A DNA stretch of 36,845 bases, from contig JANXVN010000088.1 of the NCBI GenBank assembly GCA_025351645.1, positions 1 through 36,845 of the forward strand, read 5' to 3'. How positions within the stretch are numbered: position 1 is the stretch's first letter; every line of letters starts with the position of its first letter. The stretch comes from Ferruginibacter sp. GTDB taxonomy: Bacteria; Bacteroidota; Bacteroidia; Chitinophagales; Chitinophagaceae. Both the position numbers and the translations under genes were made by a program. This document shows positions 32,101 to 36,845 of this stretch, piece by piece. The notes below the pieces were generated by a model that did no database searches, was not told where the DNA came from, and worked only from the letters and a program-made list of their open reading frames with translations.

Positions 32101-32253
32101 AGTTGTAACCGTTTTATTTTTGGTTTGTACTGTTACGCCTGGCAATGGCTCGCCAGTACTTTTTCGCGTTACCTTGCCAGTTAGCTTAATTTGCTGGGCA
32201 TGGCAAAAAAGCACCAGCAGTAGTAAGGGGATAATTGAAAAGAATTTCTTCAT
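29119..32253 (-). CDS. SusC/RagA-family TonB-dependent outer-membrane transporter
   Basis: The 1044-residue protein has a signal peptide (FFSIIPLLLLVLFCHA), a CarboxypepD_reg-like domain (KLTGKVTRKSTGEPLPGVTV, to about residue 95), a TonB-box-like MNEVVVVGY, and a plug domain with ALQGRVAGLYI, ILIRGANTLGNNDPLYIIDG and SIYGARASNGVIIVTTKNG. A long 22-strand-type barrel follows, ending in TLTIGVNASF with terminal Phe. It imports oligosaccharide with energy from TonB/ExbBD. susD follows by 20 bp. Directly upstream is a 20-bp-period direct repeat likely bound by the hybrid regulator. Confidence 0.96.
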   Translation of the reverse strand: MKKFFSIIPLLLLVLFCHAQQIKLTGKVTRKSTGEPLPGVTVQTKNKTVTTLADGSFSIEAPAGETLNFSYVGMTPQSIKITKAAQTISLTMEEVNAGMNEVVVVGYTSQRKQDLTGAIAVVDLTPVKNNTSGNTMQALQGRVAGLYIEKDGSPNGANSRILIRGANTLGNNDPLYIIDGIPTTRPEVFQNMDPANIASVQVLKDASSESIYGARASNGVIIVTTKNGGNTNGKVDFQFNSSVSSQSEKSLRFKMLSSLDRGKALWQASVNDGQDPAAGYGSIYNFDWNKDYTKPVLNSVTVQPFVGGDPNTPAGNTDWQDVMYKTGLVTNNSLTASVGNKNSSVEMNFGYLKNTGMLKYTGYKRLSGSINAITRSFNDKVTLGLNLRMANSDETLTTNDLGGAATTFLAVTLAPTIPVYQKDGKTYAGESGAGYSDRNNPLHMQDLAKWNNANRLSTFGNVFVEIQPIKNLFFKSNFGADNANYLSRVIAPTFTEGALSRTTNSLSFDQNHYLSTTFSNTVRYNLNLNQNNHFKFLLGTEFIKTNVDFQSTKKEGYAIQTEDYFTLNAGTGNTTVSGGSTGNRLFSQFARIDYNYSDKYLAAVTVRRDGSSRFGANNQYGVFPAASVGWRIDKEAFMKNNTMFSELKLRAGIGRVGNQQIGDLARFGLFGARYGTTQNQLTPGFWEQYMNVGTAYSLSGANTGTLPSGFVQTQAANPGLKWESTNEINTGIDFVILKNKIYGSFDYFSRNTTGILITPPVASALGEGQSKAVNGASKSNKGWEFVIGYQSEKMGDFKYDVKLNFAHFRDKITELPENVRPAYAGNLVNTIIGHSQFDIFGYKTAGLFQSQAEVDKAPKQIGAGPGRIRYVDVNKDGAIDDLDRTWIGTTLPALEYGMRIDLSYKQFDFSIFGSGVGGRKGFDWYSLYNNLMKSRENVGAGVFNGWTPTHTNTSVPTLTLKDNNNESRTSDYFIVNTSYFKMRNIQLGYNITSKSIFSRLRIYAMAENLFVFKSKSYLSPDPERIDINPVPIPKTLTIGVNASF

Positions 32254-32272
32254 AATAGCAATTTTAAATGTT

Positions 32273-32315
32273 AAAAATTAATTGGTTTGCTTAGTTTTTA
32301 TTTGGTGTGCTTAGT
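32273..32315 (-). promoter_or_regulatory. Candidate operator: 14-bp direct repeats before susC, abutting a near-consensus -7 box
   Basis: TTGGTTTGCTTAGT (32282-32295) and TTGGTGTGCTTAGT (32302-32315) match at 13 of 14 positions with a 20-bp period. On the minus strand, TAATTTTT (32273-32280) lies next to the proximal copy, one base from TAnnTTTG, 20 bp before the susC ATG. AraC-type regulators bind such tandem sites just upstream of the promoter they activate. An 8-bp part (CTTAGTGT) recurs at 27349 upstream of GH32. Confidence 0.6.
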
Positions 32316-32349
32316 GTATACTACTAATCAGTTTATTAATATATTTTGC

Positions 32350-33714
32350 TTAAGAAGTTGTTAATTCTTTTTCAAGTTGTTCAAGAGATACTCCTTTGGT
32401 TTCAGGCATCTTGAAAAGGACCCACAACAGTTGTAAAACCATCATGCCACCGAAAAAGGCAAAAATTGGCCAAGGATTTTCTTTAAAAATCCCATTGGTT
32501 TCATCAAGAAAAAATGGTGTTATCAGGGTTATGATTGCAGCAAATACCCAGTGTACGCTTGCACCAAAAGATTGCCCCATTGCTCTTATTTTTGTTGGGA
32601 ATATTTCTGAAATAAAAACCCAGATAACGGCCCCCTGCCCCACTGCATGAGATGCTATAAACAGCAATAAAAACCCCATTAATAAGGTAGGGTTAGCATG
32701 TATTGCAAAACATACAGCAACCATTAAAAGGCTGATTATATACCCTATTGAACCTATTAAAAGTAATTTTTTGCGGCCGATATGGTCAATAAAATAGAGG
32801 CCAACAAAAGTAAAGATCAAGTTTGTACCTCCAATTGCTATTGAATTTAAAAGAGAATCTTTTGCGCCCAAACCAATTTTAGATAGTATTTCAGGCGCAT
32901 AATATAAAATGAAATTAATACCCGAAAACTGGTTAAAAAAAGCAATAAAAAATGCCAGTGAAATGATAGCCTTATGCTTGTGGCTAAAAAATTTTGCGGG
33001 CTGCCCTAATGGCGATTCCTGCTGGTTACCTTTAATGATTGCCGCTATTTCTTCATCAACATTTTCAATACCTATTATCAGTAAAATTTCTTTCGCTTTT
33101 GCCAAATCGTTCTTTTTTGAAATTAGCCATCGAGGGCTTTCCGGTACACCAGCTACTAAAAAGGTATAAATTATAGATGGTATTGCTAAAACTCCCAGCA
33201 TCCAGCGCCAATCGTTTAAGCCTCCAACACCTTGTAGAAAATAATTTGATAAAAAGGCAATCAATATTCCGAACACTATATTAAATTGATAGAGGGCTCC
33301 TAATTTACCCCTGGTTGCAGGTGTTGAAATTTCAGAAATATAAGTTGGTGCAACAACAGATGAAACCCCGATGCCGATACCACCAATAAACCTGAAGAAG
33401 GAAAATGTGTAGGGATCCTGCGCAAACGCTGAGCCAAGGGCTGAGATGGTAAATAAAATCCCTATCCACATCAACACTTTTTTTCTGCCATATTTTTCTG
33501 TAGGAAGTCCGCCGAAAATTGATCCAAACAGCGTACCCCATAGTGCCATCGACATTATAAAAAAACCATGAAATAGAGGAGTTGTATGCCAAAGATTTTT
33601 AATGGGAAGATTTGCCCCAGATATTACCACGGTATCAAACCCAAAGATAAATCCGGCAAGGGCGGCCACCATAGACCATTGAAATAGTTTTTTTTTATTC
33701 ATATAGCAGCTCAT
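32350..33714 (-). CDS. MFS sugar porter (probable fructose/monosaccharide importer)
   Basis: The 454-residue inner-membrane protein has 12 predicted helices and the sugar-porter signatures: KYGRKKVLMWIG after helix 2, SEISTPATRGKLGALYQ, GVPESPRWL before the central loop, DHIGRKKLLLIG in the second half, and PETKGVSLEQLE at the end. Relatives import hexoses or pentoses with protons. Placement between susC and the sensor makes fructose released by GH32 the likely substrate; this is inference. Starts ATG 33714 and ATG 33702 (MNKKKLFQW) are both possible. It lies 96 bp upstream of susC on the same strand, and the operator is in that gap. Confidence 0.92.
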   Translation of the reverse strand: MSCYMNKKKLFQWSMVAALAGFIFGFDTVVISGANLPIKNLWHTTPLFHGFFIMSMALWGTLFGSIFGGLPTEKYGRKKVLMWIGILFTISALGSAFAQDPYTFSFFRFIGGIGIGVSSVVAPTYISEISTPATRGKLGALYQFNIVFGILIAFLSNYFLQGVGGLNDWRWMLGVLAIPSIIYTFLVAGVPESPRWLISKKNDLAKAKEILLIIGIENVDEEIAAIIKGNQQESPLGQPAKFFSHKHKAIISLAFFIAFFNQFSGINFILYYAPEILSKIGLGAKDSLLNSIAIGGTNLIFTFVGLYFIDHIGRKKLLLIGSIGYIISLLMVAVCFAIHANPTLLMGFLLLFIASHAVGQGAVIWVFISEIFPTKIRAMGQSFGASVHWVFAAIITLITPFFLDETNGIFKENPWPIFAFFGGMMVLQLLWVLFKMPETKGVSLEQLEKELTTS

Positions 33715-33863
33715 TTAGAAATTAAATATCCCTACAACTGCTGCGAATGATTTAGTAAATCGTTTCTAATCTATTCAAAATTGTATTTTATTTAAAATTA
33801 ATTTAACTACTTGTTAATCAATAGTATAATCATTTATCAAAAACGTAATAGAATTAAATTTTA

Positions 33864-33912
33864 TAAATTTGTACCAGGAATTTATAAAAGAATACCAAAA
33901 AAAATATTTTTG
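33864..33912 (+). promoter_or_regulatory. Possible -7 boxes for the hybrid sensor gene
   Basis: Two plus-strand matches to TAnnTTTG lie in the 284-bp gap between the divergent MFS and sensor genes: TAAATTTG at 33864-33871 and TATTTTTG at 33905-33912, 127 and 86 bp before ATG 33999. No copy of the susC operator motif was found in this gap. Confidence 0.35.
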
Positions 33913-33998
33913 CATGGCTCAAATTGTGAAAATAAATTCTAAATGTAAATATTGATACGATTTTATGAGAGTCATTTAAAAAAAATACTCAACTTGCA

Positions 33999-36821
33999 AT
34001 GATGCTTGACTACTTATTAAATAAAAAAAGCTTACAAAATCCGAGTTTAACCCTAAAAATAGCCCGGCTCTTTCTAGGGCCATTCATATTGTTATTGCAA
34101 TTTTCTTCCTGCTCAAACCATGAAATACCCAAAACATATACAGTAGGATTTTCTCAATGTACTATACATGACGTATGGAGAGAGAATATGCTTAAAGAAA
34201 TGGAACGGGAGTTATCCTTTCATCCTGAATTAAAACTAGTTTTAAGAGAAGCAAACTTAAACTCCGACTTACAGGTTCAACAAATAAAGGATTTAGTTAA
34301 CCAAAAAATTGACCTACTAATTGTAACTCCTAATGAAGCTGCACCAATTACCCCTGTCCTCGACGAAGCATATAAAAAAGGTATTCCGGTAATAATTGTT
34401 GACAGAAATATATTGTCTACTAATTATTCAGCATTTATAGGGGCTGATAATTATAAAATAGGAGAAGATGCCGGCACCTATGCAAATACCATTTTAAAAG
34501 GTAAGGGAAACGTAATGGAAATTGGAGGCCCGGATATAGGCTCCTCTGCAGATATAGGCCGCCATAAAGGATTTACAGATATTATAAAACAATTTCCAGG
34601 GATAAAATACATTTCAAAATTTTCAGGTAATTGGGATAAATTTCCCGACGAAACGAGCAAAAAATTTGAAGACACGTTATTATCATATCCCAATATTCAA
34701 TTATTTTTTGCGCAAAATGACCGCCTAGCGTTTGGAGCCGCCAAAGTTTGTCAAAAACTTGGTGTAACGCATAAAATAAAAATCATTGGTGTAGATGGGC
34801 TATCCGGTGAAAATGGGGGTATAGACCTGGTAGAAAAAGGTATACTTAAAGCAACAATCCTCTATCCGTCGGGGGGTAAAGAAGCTATTGAGACTGCAAT
34901 AAATATCCTTGAAAACAAAAAGTATAAAAAAGAAATCAATCTTTCAACAACGGTTATTGATTCTACCAATGTAAGGATTATGAGGCTACAAAACGATAAA
35001 GTGCTTTTGCAACAAGTGGATATTGATAAAAGGCAAAAAAAGATTGAAGAACAAATACTCATTACCAATAACCAAACTACGATTATTTTGGTCATTTCAA
35101 TTTCACTGGCTATTGCCTTGATAATGGGATGTATTTTGTTTTACTATTTGCAGGAAAATAAAAAAATCAATAAAGAATTAGAAGTACAAAAAGAGGAAAT
35201 AATTGATCAGCGAAACCAGTTGATTGTTCTTGGAAAACATGCTCAGGAAGCAACTGAAGCAAAATTAAAATTTTTTACCAATATTTCACATGAGTTAAGA
35301 ACACCGCTTACGCTTATCCTTGGCCCCTTAGAAGATATATTAGTTTTACCAAAACTTCCATTTTCCATTAAAGTACCGCTGGATATGGTAAAGAAAAATG
35401 CTATGCGGCTTTTAAGGTTAGTAAACCAGTTAATGGATTTCAGGAAAATAGAAGAAGGCAAAATGAAAATAAAAGTTAGTGAGAATAATCTTACAACGTT
35501 TATTACAGATATTACAAATGCCTTTACAGAAACCGCTGTTAAAAATAAAATCTCTTTTAAAACAGATTCTAAGGACAATAACTTAATGGCATGGTTCGAT
35601 GTAAATATGTTAGATAAGATACTATTTAATATTCTCTCAAACGCTTTTAAATACACTGCAACCAATGGATTTATTAGTGTTTTAATCAGTAAAGATGCCG
35701 ATAATAAAAATGCTGTAATAACAATTGAAGATTCAGGTATTGGTATGAGCCCCGAAACCCTGGAACACGCTTTTGATTTATTTTACCAGGGTAAGGATGG
35801 CACCTATAAAGGTACCGGGCTGGGGCTCGCACTTTCAAAGGAATTAATTAACCTGCACCATGGCAGTATACAAATTAAAAGCGAAAAATGGAAAGGTGCG
35901 CTATTTAACATTACACTGCCGTTAGGAAAAGATCATTTTAATGTAAGGGAAATTAATAGTGCGCCTGTTGATTACAAATTAAATTATGAAGATGCAAAAA
36001 TTTATACCAACGAAACTGAAATATTGATACCTATTGCAGAGGAGAATGATTCCGTATTGCCCAAAGACCAATCTATTTTAATAATAGAAGACAATACTGA
36101 AATAAGAATGTTCCTTAAAAACCATTTAAACAAAAATTACGAAGTACTTGAAGCCGAGAATGGAAATATGGGTTTAAACCTGGCTTATGAAATTGTTCCG
36201 GATTTAATAATATCAGATATTTTATTACCGGGAAAAGATGGTATGGTGATTACCGAAACGTTGAAAAATGATTTACGGACCTCCCATATCCCCATTATAA
36301 TATTAACCGCAAAAGGCAGTCTCGAACAACAAATTGAAGGCTTAAAGTTAAAAGCAGACGCTTATATTATAAAGCCATTTAATATACAATACCTGGAAGA
36401 AAATATAAAAAGCTTGTTAAAAAACAGGGAAATATTAAAGGGGCATTATACCTGTGAGTTACCTGCTGGCAATAAGAAACATTCCACGGCAAAAAAAATT
36501 GATCGGAAATTTGTAAATGAATTTACCGCTATTGTGGAAGGAAATATTGCAAATGAAGACTTTGGCGTGGATGATATTTGCAAAGAAATAGGTATTTCAA
36601 GGGTGCAATTATACAGAAAAGTGAAAGCCGTTTTAGGATATAATATTAATGAATACATTCTTGATGTACGCATGCAAAAAGCAAAATATTTATTACTGAA
36701 TGAAGAGTTGTCCATTTCTGAAATCTCTTATAAGGTGGGCTTTTCTTCTCAAGCTTATTTCTCAACTGTTTTTAAATCTAAATTTGGCTTAACCCCCAAA
36801 GGGTTCAAAGAAATTGGTTAG
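33999..36821 (+). CDS. Hybrid two-component sensor/regulator with periplasmic sugar-binding domain (BT1754-type HTCS)
   Basis: The 940-residue protein joins a full signalling pathway in one chain. An N-terminal signal (LFLGPFILLLQFSSC) is followed by a ribose-binding-protein-like domain (~45-320: YTVGFSQCTIHDVWRENM, PVIIVDRNI, IKIIGVDGLSG). A membrane helix lies at ~360-386. Then come a coiled linker, HisKA with His431 (FFTNISHELRTPLTLI), and HATPase_c (NILSNAFKYT, EDSGIGM, GTGLGLAL). A receiver with Asp740 (IISDILLPGKDG) and an AraC-type HTH (ISRVQLYRKVKAVLGYN, ISYKVGFSSQAYF) complete it. BT1754 of B. thetaiotaomicron has this layout, binds fructose directly and switches on a fructan locus. 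With GH32 next door, the same role is likely. It is divergent from the locus it should control. Confidence 0.94.
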   Translation: MMLDYLLNKKSLQNPSLTLKIARLFLGPFILLLQFSSCSNHEIPKTYTVGFSQCTIHDVWRENMLKEMERELSFHPELKLVLREANLNSDLQVQQIKDLVNQKIDLLIVTPNEAAPITPVLDEAYKKGIPVIIVDRNILSTNYSAFIGADNYKIGEDAGTYANTILKGKGNVMEIGGPDIGSSADIGRHKGFTDIIKQFPGIKYISKFSGNWDKFPDETSKKFEDTLLSYPNIQLFFAQNDRLAFGAAKVCQKLGVTHKIKIIGVDGLSGENGGIDLVEKGILKATILYPSGGKEAIETAINILENKKYKKEINLSTTVIDSTNVRIMRLQNDKVLLQQVDIDKRQKKIEEQILITNNQTTIILVISISLAIALIMGCILFYYLQENKKINKELEVQKEEIIDQRNQLIVLGKHAQEATEAKLKFFTNISHELRTPLTLILGPLEDILVLPKLPFSIKVPLDMVKKNAMRLLRLVNQLMDFRKIEEGKMKIKVSENNLTTFITDITNAFTETAVKNKISFKTDSKDNNLMAWFDVNMLDKILFNILSNAFKYTATNGFISVLISKDADNKNAVITIEDSGIGMSPETLEHAFDLFYQGKDGTYKGTGLGLALSKELINLHHGSIQIKSEKWKGALFNITLPLGKDHFNVREINSAPVDYKLNYEDAKIYTNETEILIPIAEENDSVLPKDQSILIIEDNTEIRMFLKNHLNKNYEVLEAENGNMGLNLAYEIVPDLIISDILLPGKDGMVITETLKNDLRTSHIPIIILTAKGSLEQQIEGLKLKADAYIIKPFNIQYLEENIKSLLKNREILKGHYTCELPAGNKKHSTAKKIDRKFVNEFTAIVEGNIANEDFGVDDICKEIGISRVQLYRKVKAVLGYNINEYILDVRMQKAKYLLLNEELSISEISYKVGFSSQAYFSTVFKSKFGLTPKGFKEIG

Positions 36822-36845
36822 CATTAATCGGTATTATATTTTTAG

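Noticed and set aside
33715-33998. Search for the susC operator motif in the MFS/sensor divergent region
   Set aside because: No convincing copy of TTGGTnTGCTTAGT was found, so direct control of the MFS and sensor promoters by the same site is not claimed.

Overview
The window is about 36.8 kb of a low-GC Bacteroidota chromosome, most likely a member of the Chitinophagaceae or a close relative. The evidence is a SusC/SusD pair with a hybrid two-component regulator, a gliding-motility-type (CHU_C) secreted-protein relic, repeated TAnnTTTG promoter boxes close to start codons, an almost complete lack of Shine-Dalgarno sequences, and neighbourhoods typical of the phylum (folP next to DUF1599 and a DoxX-type protein; DUF721 next to recF; a TPR protein next to ribH). 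No rRNA, tRNA, CRISPR array, prophage or insertion sequence was recognised.

Layout. 1-477 is the 3' end of an LptD-like outer-membrane gene. 478-912 is non-coding and holds a nested inverted repeat and a structured intergenic element. 925-2997 carries a DHH phosphoesterase and an FKBP lipoprotein. 3097-5738 (minus) is a heavily decayed secreted protein of the gliding-motility/type B CTD class. folP (minus) faces a divergent run of DUF1599, a DoxX-like protein and a peptide-type ABC permease. DUF721 and recF lie on the minus strand. After another structured element come pdhA, a YfgM-like TPR protein, ribH and a LutA/YkgE-like protein. On the minus strand follow tatC, tatA and two Tat-signal ferritin-like proteins, which form a plausible export-machine-plus-cargo locus. 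Then come an EVE-domain protein, a cysteine-free sirtuin, a PIN toxin with its antitoxin and operator, a saccharopine-dehydrogenase-family enzyme, a third structured element, gyrA, a small exported OB-like protein and a gene remnant.

25740-36821 is a compact fructan-type polysaccharide utilisation locus: exo-acting GH32, SusD, SusC and a sugar-porter MFS on the minus strand, and on the plus strand a 940-residue hybrid sensor whose periplasmic part is a ribose-binding-protein-like sugar sensor, the architecture of the fructose sensor BT1754. A 14-bp motif repeated with a 20-bp period immediately upstream of susC is a strong candidate operator. The inferred circuit is: GH32 releases fructose, the hybrid sensor binds it, the operator upstream of susC is activated, SusC/SusD import oligosaccharide and the MFS protein imports fructose. 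No fructokinase is present in the window.

The least explained signal is a family of three intergenic structured elements (684-810, 11341-11453, 21427-21597). They share outer sequence and orientation. Two have an inner hairpin with compensatory base changes and a conserved loop, while the third has a different inner hairpin in the same frame. Two also share a 34-nt tail built on GTTAGGA units. All three lie 100-180 bp upstream of a plus-strand gene.
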